Origin: Oscillospiraceae bacterium
Lineage (GTDB): Bacteria; Bacillota; Clostridia; Oscillospirales; Oscillospiraceae
Direction of reading: 5' to 3'
DNA length: 64,000 bases
NCBI GenBank assembly: GCA_015068025.1
Contig: SVLH01000001.1
Coordinates: 1-64,000 of the forward strand
The notes beneath the pieces were generated by a model. That model made no database searches, was not told the origin of the DNA, and saw only the letters and a program-made list of their open reading frames with translations. This document shows, piece after piece, positions 30,805-40,315 of this stretch. The translations under genes and the position numbers were made by a program. Position 1 is the stretch's first letter, and every line of letters begins with the position of its first letter.

Positions 30805-31860
30805 ATGGCAAAGCAGACAAGTGACACGAAGAAAACCGGAGCGCTTCAAAAACTGAAAGCAGACCTTGCCTCCGGAACGGTCGGCTGTGCATACGTTTTC
30901 CACGGGGAGGAGAGCTACCTGCGGGAATACTACCTGGGAGAGCTGCGCAAAACGCTGGTTCCCGCGGGCTTTGAGGAGTTCAACTACCACCGTCTGGAAG
31001 GAAAGGATCTGACCGCCCAGACCCTCTCCGAAATCGCGGAGGCCATGCCCATGATGGCAGAACGCACGCTGGTGGTGGTGACGGATCTGGACCTGTTCAA
31101 GATGCCCGAGGATCAGAGGGAGCGCATGATCGCCTTCTTCGAGGACATCCCGCCCTATTGCTGTGTGGTGTTCGTGTACGATACCATCCCCTATAAGCCC
31201 AACGGCACCATGAAGAAGCTGAACAAGACCATCGGCGACCATGTGCAGGTGGTGGAGTTCAAGGCGGCGGACAGCAGCGACCTGATTCCGTGGATCGTGC
31301 GCCGCTTCCGGGCGCTGGATAAGGACATCGACCGTGCAGCGGCCGAATACCTGATCTTCCTCTGCGGCGGGCTGATGACCGGCCTTGTGCCGGAGATCCA
31401 GAAGATCGCCGCCTACGCCAAGGGAAAGACCATTACCCAGAAAGACATCGACGCCGTGGCAGACCCTGTGCTGTCCGCAGAGACCTTTAAGCTGGCGGAT
31501 GCTGTCATCAAGGGGGAGCGGGACAGAGCGGCCTCTATTCTGGGGGATCTGCTGAAAATGCAGACAGAGCCCTTCATGATCCTCGGCGCGCTGGGCAGCC
31601 AGCTCCGCCGTCTGTATACCGCCCGCATCGCCATCGACAGCGGCAAGGACAAATATTGGGTCATGGAGCTATGGGGGATGAAAAGCGACTATCAGGCAAA
31701 GATCCTGCTGTCCGCCGCCAGGCAGGCCACCTCCGACTGGTGCGCCGATGCGGTGAAGCAATGTCAGGTTTTGGATCGAAGAATGAAAAGCGAAAAGGGA
31801 ATTGACGGAGCAGGCGAATTGAAACTGCTCCTGGTGCGGCTGGGAGCGCGGCGCACATGA
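30805..31860 (+). CDS. holA: DNA polymerase III subunit delta
   Basis: HolA-like (YVFHGEESYLREYYLGELRKTL). Confidence 0.92.
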   Translation: MAKQTSDTKKTGALQKLKADLASGTVGCAYVFHGEESYLREYYLGELRKTLVPAGFEEFNYHRLEGKDLTAQTLSEIAEAMPMMAERTLVVVTDLDLFKMPEDQRERMIAFFEDIPPYCCVVFVYDTIPYKPNGTMKKLNKTIGDHVQVVEFKAADSSDLIPWIVRRFRALDKDIDRAAAEYLIFLCGGLMTGLVPEIQKIAAYAKGKTITQKDIDAVADPVLSAETFKLADAVIKGERDRAASILGDLLKMQTEPFMILGALGSQLRRLYTARIAIDSGKDKYWVMELWGMKSDYQAKILLSAARQATSDWCADAVKQCQVLDRRMKSEKGIDGAGELKLLLVRLGARRT

Positions 31861-32456
31861 GGAGACCGATCCGGGAAGTCATCGTGGTGGAGGGCCGCTA
31901 CGATAAAAACACACTGCTGCAGGTGGTGGACGCTACCGTCATCACGCTGGGTGGATTTGCGGTGTTTGACGACAGGGAGAAGCTGGCTTTCCTCCGTCGT
32001 CTGGCGGAGAAGCAGGGCATCATCGTGCTGACGGACAGCGACGGCGCCGGCTTTATGATCCGCAATTACCTGAAAGGTGCGCTGCCCAAGGAACTGGTGA
32101 AGCAGGCCTATATTCCCGATGTCAGCGGCAAAGAACGCCGCAAGCGTCATGGCGGTAAAGAGGGGAAGCTGGGCGTGGAAGGCATGAAACCGGAGATCCT
32201 GTTGGAAGCTCTGCGGCGTGCCGGCGCCACCTTTCTGGACGAAAGCGGGACGGAGAGCACACCAGCAGGAGAGCCCATTACAAAAACCGACCTGTTCCTC
32301 TGGGGTCTTTCCGGCGGAGTGGGCAGTGCGGACAAGAGAAGTGCACTGCTGAAAAAGCTGGAGCTTCCGGAGCACCTGACGGCAAACGGCTTGCTGGACG
32401 CCCTGAATCTGCTTTACAGCAGAGAGGAAGCCGAGAATCTGATCCATGAACTTTAG
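31857..32456 (+). CDS. rnmV: Ribonuclease M5-like toprim protein (DUF4093-containing)
   Basis: Toprim motifs VVEGRYDKNTL and LTDSDGAGFMIRNYL. Confidence 0.85.
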   Translation: MRRPIREVIVVEGRYDKNTLLQVVDATVITLGGFAVFDDREKLAFLRRLAEKQGIIVLTDSDGAGFMIRNYLKGALPKELVKQAYIPDVSGKERRKRHGGKEGKLGVEGMKPEILLEALRRAGATFLDESGTESTPAGEPITKTDLFLWGLSGGVGSADKRSALLKKLELPEHLTANGLLDALNLLYSREEAENLIHEL

Positions 32457-32459
32457 CAA

Positions 32460-32502
32460 GATACAGAGCCACCGGGAACAGTGGCTCTGTATCTTCTTTT
32501 TT
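32460..32502 (+). terminator. Intrinsic terminator after rnmV
   Basis: gatacagagccac/gtggctctgtatc 13-bp stem, then ttctttttt. Confidence 0.85.
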
Positions 32503-32537
32503 CGACACTTTCGACATTCTTCGACAAATCCCGACAA
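32501..32537. promoter_or_regulatory. Phased array of Spo0A-box-like repeats
   Basis: TTCGACA at 32501, 32510, 32520 and CCCGACAA at 32530; matches the TTCGACA/TGTCGAA core of the Spo0A box. Confidence 0.6.
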
Positions 32538-32576
32538 GGCGCCGGTGATATGCTGTCGGATGAGGAGGGGAATGCT

Positions 32577-32822
32577 TTGAAACGAACACTTTTCGCTACG
32601 GCCATCTGCCGCGGTCTGCCGATCCGGTATTACCTGTTGCTACAGAAAAAGGCGGCAGGATACTCTTACGGTATCCGGGTGGAATATAACGGAGAATCAG
32701 TGACTGCGGCAGGTCTGAGCCTGTCGGAAATGAAGATCCGGCAGTTGCTTGGCACTTTGGTGCGAGGATGCGTGACGCCGGTGTCAGTACCGGACATTTT
32801 GCAGGACTGGCTTTTGGAGTGA
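32577..32822 (+). CDS. DUF6514-like small protein
   Basis: KRTLFATAICRGLPIRYYLLLQKKAAGYSYGIRVEY...; RBS gaggagggg then TTG 32577. Confidence 0.65.
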   Translation: MKRTLFATAICRGLPIRYYLLLQKKAAGYSYGIRVEYNGESVTAAGLSLSEMKIRQLLGTLVRGCVTPVSVPDILQDWLLE

Positions 32823-32827
32823 AATAC

Positions 32828-32856
32828 TTGCTTTTTTCCTGCGAAGTCTGTATAAT
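32828..32856 (+). promoter_or_regulatory. Promoter of glnS
   Basis: TTGCTT-17 bp-TATAAT. Confidence 0.65.
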
Positions 32857-32900
32857 ACAAGCCTATGCTGAAATTGACCTGAAGGAAGGATTGACAGCTT

Positions 32901-34631
32901 ATGGCAGAAGAGATCAAGACCATGCAGGAAGAAGTTTCCGAAAGCCGGAACTTTATCCATGCGTTTATCGAGGAGGATCTGGCTCCCGGCGGACAGTATG
33001 AGGGCAGACAGATCCACACCCGTTTTCCGCCCGAGCCTAACGGCTATCTTCACATCGGCCACTGCAAGGCGCTGACCATCGACTTTGGTACCGCAGAGAA
33101 GTTCGGCGGCATCTGCAACCTGCGCTTTGACGATACCAACCCCGCCAAGGAGGACACCGAATTCGTCGACGCCATTCAGGAGGACATCCACTGGCTCGGT
33201 TTTGACTGGGATGACCGGATGTTCTACGGTTCCGATTATTTCGAGAAGACCTACGAACTGGCCGTCGGCCTGATCAAAAAGGGTCTGGCCTATGTCTGTG
33301 AGCTGACGCCCGATGAGTTCCGCGAATATCGCGGCAGCATCGGCGTGCCCGGCAAGTCACCCTGGCGCGACCGTCCCATCGAGGAGAGCCTGGATCTGTT
33401 TGAACGCATGCGCAACGGCGAGTTCCCCGAGGGAAAGTATACCCTCCGTGCCAAGATCGATCTGGCCAGCGGCAACTTCAATATGCGCGACCCGGTCATC
33501 TACCGTATCCGCTATATCGAGCATCACCGTCAGGGCACCAAGTGGTGCATTTTCCCCATGTACGACTTTGCCCACCCCATTCAGGACGCTTTGGAGGGCA
33601 TTACCCATTCTCTCTGCTCTCTGGAGTACGAGGCACACCGCCCCCTGTACAACTGGGTTATTGAAAATACGGACGTTCCCAGCCGTCCCCGCCAGATCGA
33701 GTTTGCACGCCTTGGCATCAACTATACCGTCATGAGCAAACGCAAGCTCCGCCGTCTGGTGGAGGAGAGCCGCGTTTCCGGTTGGGACGATCCCCGCATG
33801 CCCACCCTGTGTGGCCTGCGCCGCCGCGGCTACACCGCCAAGTCCATCCGCAATTTCTGCGAGCGCATCGGCGTTTCCAAGGCCGATTCCACCGTGGACT
33901 ACGGTTTTCTGGAGCATTGCCTGCGTGAGGACCTGAACGAGACCGCCGAGCGCGTTATGGGCGTTCTGCATCCCATCAAGCTGACCATCACCAACTATCC
34001 CGAGGGTCAGAGTGAGACGGTGACTGTGGAGAACAACCCCGTGGATCCCGCCTCCGGCACCCGCGAAGTCACCTTCTCCCGCGATCTCTGGATCGAGGCA
34101 GACGACTTCCTGGAAGTCCCTGTGCCCAAGTATAAGCGTCTGTATCCCAGCGGCCCCGAGTGCCGTCTCAAAGGCGCCTATCTCATCACCTGCACCGGCT
34201 ACGTGAAGGACGAGGAGGGCAACATTATCGAAGTCCTGTGTGAGTACGATCCCGACAGCCGCGGCGGCGATCCCGCCGACGGCCGCAAAGTCAAGGGCGC
34301 CACCATCCACTGGGTGGATGCCGCAACCGCCGTGGACGCGGAAGTCCGTCTGTATGACTACCTGTTCACAGATGCCGATCCCGACGGCGCGGACAAGGAC
34401 TTTATCGACTGCCTGAATCCCGCCTCTTTGGAGACTCTCTCCGGCTGTAAGGTGGAGGCCGGTCTCCGCAAGGAGGCAGAGGCCTACGAACAGACCGAAA
34501 AGAAGGGAAAGACCGCACCGTCCTTCCAGTTCATGCGTCTGGGCTATTTCTGCTTTGACAGCAAGGATTCTTCTCCGGATCACATGGTATTCAACCGCAG
34601 TGTTTCCCTGAAAGACAGCTTTAAGAAATAA
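32901..34631 (+). CDS. glnS: Glutamine--tRNA ligase
   Basis: GlnRS class I motifs (FPPEPNGYLHIGHCKA; VMSKRKLRRLVEE). Confidence 0.96.
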   Translation: MAEEIKTMQEEVSESRNFIHAFIEEDLAPGGQYEGRQIHTRFPPEPNGYLHIGHCKALTIDFGTAEKFGGICNLRFDDTNPAKEDTEFVDAIQEDIHWLGFDWDDRMFYGSDYFEKTYELAVGLIKKGLAYVCELTPDEFREYRGSIGVPGKSPWRDRPIEESLDLFERMRNGEFPEGKYTLRAKIDLASGNFNMRDPVIYRIRYIEHHRQGTKWCIFPMYDFAHPIQDALEGITHSLCSLEYEAHRPLYNWVIENTDVPSRPRQIEFARLGINYTVMSKRKLRRLVEESRVSGWDDPRMPTLCGLRRRGYTAKSIRNFCERIGVSKADSTVDYGFLEHCLREDLNETAERVMGVLHPIKLTITNYPEGQSETVTVENNPVDPASGTREVTFSRDLWIEADDFLEVPVPKYKRLYPSGPECRLKGAYLITCTGYVKDEEGNIIEVLCEYDPDSRGGDPADGRKVKGATIHWVDAATAVDAEVRLYDYLFTDADPDGADKDFIDCLNPASLETLSGCKVEAGLRKEAEAYEQTEKKGKTAPSFQFMRLGYFCFDSKDSSPDHMVFNRSVSLKDSFKK

Positions 34632-34665
34632 AAGAGAGCGGCGTCGTCTGACGCCGCTCTCTTTG
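34631..34665. terminator. Bidirectional terminator
   Basis: aaagagagcggcgtcgtctgacgccgctctctttg. Confidence 0.85.
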
Positions 34666-34667
34666 TA

Positions 34668-35078
34668 TCAAAGATCGAGTTTTTCTTCCAACCGATAGAA
34701 GGTAAACGTACCGCTGCCCAGCAGAGCGCCGTTTTGATCGGTGACGCGGACATCGAATACACAGAGGGTCTTTCCGGCTTTCACTTCCTGTGCCTCGGCT
34801 GTGAGCTGGTCGCCCGGATTTGCGGAACGGAAATAGTTGTATGTGGCATTTACCGTCACCGCCAGATACCCGCAGGTAGCCATAGCCGTTCCGGCGGCAT
34901 GATCCGCCAGTGTAAAGTAAACACCGCCATGGGCACGGCCGATGGGGTTCAGGTCATCCTCACCGATGCTCTTGCTGACACGGCTGTACCCGGGACGGAT
35001 CTCCTCCACGGTGATCCCCATTCTTTCCGTGAATCGACTGCAATTCTGGCGAAAGGCCTTCAGTTTTTCAAAATCCAT
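34668..35078 (-). CDS. PaaI family thioesterase (hotdog fold)
   Basis: NPIGRAHGGVYFTLADHAAGTA motif; start reassigned to 35078. Confidence 0.88.
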   Translation of the reverse strand: MDFEKLKAFRQNCSRFTERMGITVEEIRPGYSRVSKSIGEDDLNPIGRAHGGVYFTLADHAAGTAMATCGYLAVTVNATYNYFRSANPGDQLTAEAQEVKAGKTLCVFDVRVTDQNGALLGSGTFTFYRLEEKLDL

Positions 35079-35145
35079 GGGGGAACACTCCTTTTCCGTA
35101 GTGGCACCATTGTACGCCTTCCTGCGAAAAAGGTCAATTCGGGAA

Positions 35146-35919
35146 TCAGATATTCCGTTTGATGGTGTTGATGGCGCCCTTTTCCAGTCTGGAGACCTGC
35201 GCCTGCGAGATGCCCACCTCGGCAGAAACCTCCATCTGCGTTTTTCCCTCGTAAAACCGCAGGGAGAGGATGCGTCGTTCCCGTTCGTCCAGCCGTTCCA
35301 GCGCATCTTTTAATGCAATGCGGTCTGTCCAGAGTTCATCCGTGTTTTTTCTGTCGCTGACCTGATCCATCACGCAGATGGCATCACCCCCGTCGGAATA
35401 AACAGGCTCATAGAGGGACACCGGGTCCACGATGGCGTCCATGGCAAAGACCACTTCCTCCCGAGGAATATCCAGTTCCTTGGCAATCTGCTCTACGGTG
35501 GGTTCCCGCTGTGTCTCCGCCAGAATGCGATCCCGTACCTGCAAAACACGGTATGCGGTATCCCGCATACTGCGTGATACGCGAATGGCGCTGTTGTCCC
35601 GCAGATATCGCCGGATCTCGCCGATAATCATCGGAACACCATAGGTGGAAAATCTGACCGGCTGATTGATGTCAAAGTTATCGATGGCCTTAATCAGTCC
35701 TACACAGCCCACCTGAAACAGATCATCCACCTGTTCTCCGCGTCCGGAAAACCGCTGGATCACAGACAAAACCAGACGCAGATTGCCTTCGATCAGCTGC
35801 GTTCTGGCCTCCTGATCTCCATCCTTTGTCCGACGCAGAAGCTCCATGGTTTCGTCGTTTTTCAGAACCTTCAGCTTTGCGGTGTTTACCCCTGCGATCT
35901 CGACCTTCCCCAGCATCAA
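35146..35919 (-). CDS. sigG: RNA polymerase sporulation sigma factor SigG
   Basis: N-terminus KVEIAGVNTAKLKVLKNDE plus sigma-70 regions 2-4; sigma-G-type signature. Confidence 0.93.
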   Translation of the reverse strand: MMLGKVEIAGVNTAKLKVLKNDETMELLRRTKDGDQEARTQLIEGNLRLVLSVIQRFSGRGEQVDDLFQVGCVGLIKAIDNFDINQPVRFSTYGVPMIIGEIRRYLRDNSAIRVSRSMRDTAYRVLQVRDRILAETQREPTVEQIAKELDIPREEVVFAMDAIVDPVSLYEPVYSDGGDAICVMDQVSDRKNTDELWTDRIALKDALERLDERERRILSLRFYEGKTQMEVSAEVGISQAQVSRLEKGAINTIKRNI

Positions 35920-36077
35920 AAGACACCCTCCTGCTTCCTGAAACCTTTTGGGAAAAGTATGGACGCAGGGAGTTTTTCCTATACTGGAAGCTTTTGTCGC
36001 ATTCTGAAAAACGAAAGACGCGCGCGGTGATAGGACATCATCGTCCCCGCATAGGCTTTTTTCGGGAGGGATGTGTG

Positions 36078-36362
36078 ATGCAGTGCAGGATTCGTGATTT
36101 ACGCTGCAAGGAAGTCATCAATATCTGCGACGGCTGCCGCCTCGGTCTGGTGTCGGATGTGGATGTCAGGATTCCGGAAGGGCAGGTGGTGGCCATTGTG
36201 GTCAATGGACCCTACCGGTTTTTCGGACTGTTCGGCAGGGGAGAGGAGTACTACATTCCCTGGGAGTGCATCCAGCGTATCGGGGATGACATCATTCTCA
36301 TCGACAAGCCGTTTCAGCGACGGGACCCCATTCCGGAACACAAACGCAGACGAAAGTTCTGA
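36078..36362 (+). CDS. YlmC/YmxH family sporulation protein
   Basis: [27 protein letters not shown] (PRC-barrel-like). Confidence 0.88.
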   Translation: MQCRIRDLRCKEVINICDGCRLGLVSDVDVRIPEGQVVAIVVNGPYRFFGLFGRGEEYYIPWECIQRIGDDIILIDKPFQRRDPIPEHKRRRKF

Positions 36363-36368
36363 AAAAGA

Positions 36369-36418
36369 GAAAAATACGGAAAGACCTCCTGATTTTCAGG
36401 AGATTTTTCCGTATTTTT
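36369..36418 (+). terminator. Intrinsic terminator
   Basis: aaaaatacggaaa..ctcctgattttcaggag..ttttccgtattttt. Confidence 0.75.
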
Positions 36419-36441
36419 GCTTATTTTTTTGGAAAAAATGC

Positions 36442-36471
36442 TTGCATTGTACTTTGCTGCTGTGGTATTAT
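36442..36471 (+). promoter_or_regulatory. Promoter of rpsB-tsf
   Basis: TTGCAT-18 bp-TATTAT; ~110-nt leader follows. Confidence 0.55.
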
Positions 36472-36583
36472 ATTTCAGCATTCCGCACGGTGCGTCGACT
36501 TTCTGTCTGTGCCATACAGGTTGGCAGGGGGGATGAAGCCGCCGGAGGTAAAAACTAAATTTGATTTGGAGGAACACACAACA

Positions 36584-37315
36584 ATGGCATCTAACGTCGT
36601 ATCCATGAAAGCCCTGCTGGAAGCAGGCGTCCACTTCGGTCACCAGACCCGTCGCTGGAACCCCAAGATGGCTCCCTACATTTACACCGAGCGCAACGGT
36701 ATCTATATCGTTGACCTGCAGAAGACCGTCCGCAAGCTGGAAGAGGCTTACAGCTTCGTCCGCGAAGTTGCCCAGAACGGCCAGTCCATCCTGTTCGTCG
36801 GCACCAAGAAGCAGGCCCAGGACGCCATCCGCGAGGAGGCTCTGCGCTGCGGTCAGTACTATGTCAACGCTCGCTGGCTGGGCGGCATGATGACCAACTT
36901 CAAGACCATGCGTACCCGTGTGGATCGTCTGAACCAGCTCAAGACCATGCAGACCGACGGCACTTTCGATATGCTGCCCAAGAAGGAAGTCATGAAGCAT
37001 CTGGGCGAGATCGAGAAGCTGGAGAAGTATCTGGGCGGCGTGAAGGATATGAAGACCCTGCCCGGCGCTCTGTTCATCGTTGACACCCGCAAGGAGCGCA
37101 ACGCCATCGCCGAGGCTCACAAGCTGGGTATCCCCGTTGTGGCTATCGCCGATACCAACTGCGATCCCGATGAGATCGATTACGTCATCCCCGGCAACGA
37201 CGACGCGATTCGCGCCATCAAGCTGATCTCCTCTGTCATGGCCAACGCCGTTCTGGAAGGCAAGCAGGGTGAGCAGATCGAGGCCGTCGAAGAGAAGGTC
37301 GAGGACGCCGAGTAA
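36584..37315 (+). CDS. rpsB: 30S ribosomal protein S2
   Basis: [38 protein letters not shown]; start at ATG 36584. Confidence 0.98.
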   Translation: MASNVVSMKALLEAGVHFGHQTRRWNPKMAPYIYTERNGIYIVDLQKTVRKLEEAYSFVREVAQNGQSILFVGTKKQAQDAIREEALRCGQYYVNARWLGGMMTNFKTMRTRVDRLNQLKTMQTDGTFDMLPKKEVMKHLGEIEKLEKYLGGVKDMKTLPGALFIVDTRKERNAIAEAHKLGIPVVAIADTNCDPDEIDYVIPGNDDAIRAIKLISSVMANAVLEGKQGEQIEAVEEKVEDAE

Positions 37316-37370
37316 TCAACGCTTCAAGCGCGATGCGCTTTTGATATCAATAAAATTGGAGGATATAAAA

Positions 37371-38285
37371 ATGGCTTTTACCGCAGCTGATGTTAAGAAC
37401 CTGCGCGAAATGACCGGCGTGGGCATGATGGATTGCAAGAAGGCTCTGGCCGAGGCTGATGGCAACATCGACAAGGCTATCGAATATCTGCGCGAAAAGG
37501 GTCTGGCCGCTTCCGCAAAGAAGGCCGGCCGTATCGCCGCCGAGGGTATGGCCTACGCCGCCGTGATCGACGGTGTTGGCGTTGTGGTCGAAGTGAACGC
37601 CGAGACCGACTTCGTCGGCAAGAACGAGAAGTTCGTCGACTTCGTCAAGGGCGTTGCCGCTGTCGTCGCCAAGGAAAATCCCGCTGATCTGGACGCTCTG
37701 ATGGCCGCCAAGTACAACGACACCCTGACCGTTGAGCAGCAGCAGCAAGAGATGGTTCTCGTCATCGGCGAGAACATCAAGGTTCGCCGCTTTGCCCGTT
37801 TCGCCGACGGTGTTTCCGTGGCCTATGTCCACGCCGGCGGCAAGATCGGCGTTCTGGTCAACCTGGAGACCAACCTCACCGCCGAGCAGGTGGAAGAGGC
37901 CGGTAAGGACGCCGCCATGCAGATCGCCGCTCTGAACCCCCGTTTCTGGGATAAGTCCCAGGTTACCGACGAGGTTCTGGAGGCCGAGAAGAAGATCATG
38001 ATGGTCCAGATGGCCAACGATCCCAAGATGGCCAATAAGCCCGAGCAGGTCATCGAGAAGATCGTTGTCGGCAAGCTGAACAAGTTCTATTCTGAGAACT
38101 GCCTGCTGCAGCAGGAGTTCGTGAAGGACAACAACTTCACTGTCGAGCAGTATATCGCTTCTGTTGCCAAGGCACAGGGCGGCACCATCACTTTCAAGAA
38201 CGCCGTGCGCTTCGAGAAGGGCGAGGGCATCGAGAAGAAGGAAGAGAACTTCGCAGCCGAGATCGCTTCCATGGTGAAGGGCTAA
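37371..38285 (+). CDS. tsf: Elongation factor Ts
   Basis: MAFTAADVKNLREMTGVGMMDCKKALAEADG; start at ATG 37371. Confidence 0.98.
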   Translation: MAFTAADVKNLREMTGVGMMDCKKALAEADGNIDKAIEYLREKGLAASAKKAGRIAAEGMAYAAVIDGVGVVVEVNAETDFVGKNEKFVDFVKGVAAVVAKENPADLDALMAAKYNDTLTVEQQQQEMVLVIGENIKVRRFARFADGVSVAYVHAGGKIGVLVNLETNLTAEQVEEAGKDAAMQIAALNPRFWDKSQVTDEVLEAEKKIMMVQMANDPKMANKPEQVIEKIVVGKLNKFYSENCLLQQEFVKDNNFTVEQYIASVAKAQGGTITFKNAVRFEKGEGIEKKEENFAAEIASMVKG

Positions 38286-38307
38286 TTACCCATTTCCGAA
38301 ACGAAAC

Positions 38308-38345
38308 AGAGGCAGACGCATCTCGCGTCTGCCTCTTTCTTTTTT
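38308..38345 (+). terminator. Intrinsic terminator after tsf
   Basis: agaggcagacgcatctcgcgtctgcctctttcttttt. Confidence 0.88.
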
Positions 38346-38402
38346 CCGGTAAGGAACTTTCGCGCTGTCTGCGGAAAAACTGTCCATTCAACAGGGTTTT
38401 TC

Positions 38403-38431
38403 TTGTATTTAGTGTTTGAATCTGGTATAAT
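38403..38431 (+). promoter_or_regulatory. Promoter of M50 protease-scpAB unit
   Basis: TTGTAT-17 bp-TATAAT. Confidence 0.7.
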
Positions 38432-38467
38432 GCAACTATATTTTGGGTTATTGTGACTGGAGATACC

Positions 38468-39127
38468 ATGCTGCATTATTTACGGGAGCTGTTGCAGGCT
38501 CTGGATATCGGCTCGCTGCTGGACGCACTGCTGCGCGTTGCCGCGGTGCTGTTGTGCCTGACGGTGCATGAGACCTGCCACGGACTGGCAGCATATATGT
38601 TGGGCGACCCCACCGCAAAGCGGATGCGCCGCCTTTCTTTCAATCCGCTGCGCCATATCGACTGGTTCGGTCTGGCGATGATGTTCTTTGCTGGCTTTGG
38701 CTGGGCAAAACCCGTGCCGGTGGATGATCGCTATTTCAAAAAACCGAAGCTTGGCATGGCGCTGACCGCGCTGGCAGGCCCGCTTTCCAATCTGGTGCTG
38801 GCAGTTTTGCTGATCCTTACCAGTAAACTGGTATACCTTTACATCCCTTATTCCACAGGAGTTGAACTGCTGTTCAGCTTCCTGTTATATGTGGCAGCAC
38901 CGCTCTCTGTTGGTCTCGGCCTGTTCAATCTGCTTCCCATCCCTCCGCTGGACGGATCAAAGCTGTTTGCGGCGTTCCTTCCCGACCGGGCATACAACAA
39001 ACTGATGTACTACGAGCGTTACGGCATTTTGGTGCTGCTTGCGCTGTCCTATTTTGGCGTGATGAGCAGCTTCATCAGTGATGCCATCGTCTCCGTTTAC
39101 ATGTTTCTCTTTACCCTGATTTATTGA
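38468..39127 (+). CDS. Site-2 protease (M50) family metalloprotease
   Basis: LTVHETCHGLAAYMLGDPTA (HExxH-like HETCH) and NLLPIPPLDGSKL. Confidence 0.92.
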   Translation: MLHYLRELLQALDIGSLLDALLRVAAVLLCLTVHETCHGLAAYMLGDPTAKRMRRLSFNPLRHIDWFGLAMMFFAGFGWAKPVPVDDRYFKKPKLGMALTALAGPLSNLVLAVLLILTSKLVYLYIPYSTGVELLFSFLLYVAAPLSVGLGLFNLLPIPPLDGSKLFAAFLPDRAYNKLMYYERYGILVLLALSYFGVMSSFISDAIVSVYMFLFTLIY

Positions 39128-39137
39128 GGTGGACTGT

Positions 39138-39920
39138 TTGGAAAATCCTGTATACAAACTGGAAAAAGTGGTTCGCTCCCGCAGCGAGGAAATGCAGGAC
39201 TTTGAGGGGCCTCTGGATCTGATTCTTTTCCTGCTCGGAAAGAATAAGATGGAGATTCAGGACATCTCCATTTCCCTGATCTGCGACCAGTACATCCTCT
39301 GGCTGGAACAGCGCCAGAAGCTGGATCTGGAGGTTGCCAGCGAATTTGTTACCATGGCCTCCCATCTGGTATATATCAAGACCCGCATGCTGCTTTCCAT
39401 CGAGGACGAGGAGGCACAGAGCGAAATGGACGCCCTGATCCAGTCGCTGGAGGAGCGCAAACGGAACGAAAATTACGTCCGCGTAAAAATGATGGCGCAA
39501 AGACTGGAACCCATGAGCGAGTTCGGCCGGAACATCCTGACCCGAAATCCGGAGCCCGTGAAGCGCGGAAAGATCTACGAATACGATCAGGAGAAAGCGG
39601 ATCTCGTCCTTGCTATGGCGGAGATCCAGAACCGTGCAGAACGAAGCCTGCCCCCACCGAAAACCTCGTTCCAGGCCATCGTGCAGCACGAACCCTATCC
39701 GGTGGCGAGCAAGGCAAGAGAGATCCTGCGACACATTCGTGAAAGCGGTATTACCCGTTTCCGTCTCCTGTTCCGCGGCAATCGCAGCCGCAGTGAGGTC
39801 GTTGCTACATTTCTGGCGGTTCTGGAGCTTTGCCGCGCCCGTGTTCTGCATCTGGCCGGATCGGAAACGGACTGCACCGTGCGTCAGGAGCGGGAACTGC
39901 CGGACGATCTGCGGCTGTAA
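39138..39920 (+). CDS. scpA: Segregation and condensation protein A
   Basis: DFEGPLDLILFLLGKNKMEIQDISI; TTG start 39138 after tgaggtgga. Confidence 0.95.
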   Translation: MENPVYKLEKVVRSRSEEMQDFEGPLDLILFLLGKNKMEIQDISISLICDQYILWLEQRQKLDLEVASEFVTMASHLVYIKTRMLLSIEDEEAQSEMDALIQSLEERKRNENYVRVKMMAQRLEPMSEFGRNILTRNPEPVKRGKIYEYDQEKADLVLAMAEIQNRAERSLPPPKTSFQAIVQHEPYPVASKAREILRHIRESGITRFRLLFRGNRSRSEVVATFLAVLELCRARVLHLAGSETDCTVRQERELPDDLRL

Positions 39921-39944
39921 GCCTTTCGACACGTTTTTGGGGGT

Positions 39945-40274
39945 ATGATGATGGCAAAGCACGAATTCGGTATTATGCCCTGTGTGCCGGGAGTACACGA
40001 GCGCTATGATGCTTATGAACCGGAGAAATACGGATGCATTGCAGTTGATGATGCATTGATAGAATGCATCGCTCCGGAGTGGAGCGAGATCGACACCTAT
40101 TGGCATACGACCGACTGCCCTGCGAAAGGGCTGGCGTATTGCGGTGTTACTCTGATCCCACCGGAATCGTTACATGCTATGACCAAAGGAAAAACCAATG
40201 CAGTTTCGCCGTTGAAGGAACTGTTTCGGCAAGCGGCAGAGGGGAAGCGTTTTGTGATCCATTTTGGGTTGTAA
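39945..40274 (+). CDS. Hypothetical protein inserted between scpA and scpB
   Basis: 109-aa ORF M(MM)AKHEFGIMPCVPGVHERYDAYEPEKYGCIAVDD...; same-strand, compact spacing. Confidence 0.7.
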   Translation: MMMAKHEFGIMPCVPGVHERYDAYEPEKYGCIAVDDALIECIAPEWSEIDTYWHTTDCPAKGLAYCGVTLIPPESLHAMTKGKTNAVSPLKELFRQAAEGKRFVIHFGL

Positions 40275-40315
40275 GCACCGCTGTGTATATTAATCATGAT
40301 AAGGAGAAATCCGCC

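Noticed and set aside
33357-34583. 408-aa minus-strand ORF antisense to glnS
   Set aside because: Same mirror-ORF artefact; sense strand encodes unmistakable GlnRS.
36472-36583. rpsB leader considered as an S2 autoregulatory RNA
   Set aside because: A ~110-nt leader exists, but I could not recognise a conserved S2-binding structure by eye; a covariance search would be needed.
37324-37345. Small hairpin aagcgcgatgcgctttt between rpsB and tsf
   Set aside because: Short stem with poor T-tract; could be a weak attenuator but insufficient to call a terminator.
39921-39944. Single TTCGACA Spo0A-box-like site downstream of scpA
   Set aside because: One 7-mer match without array or promoter context is expected by chance in 64 kb.
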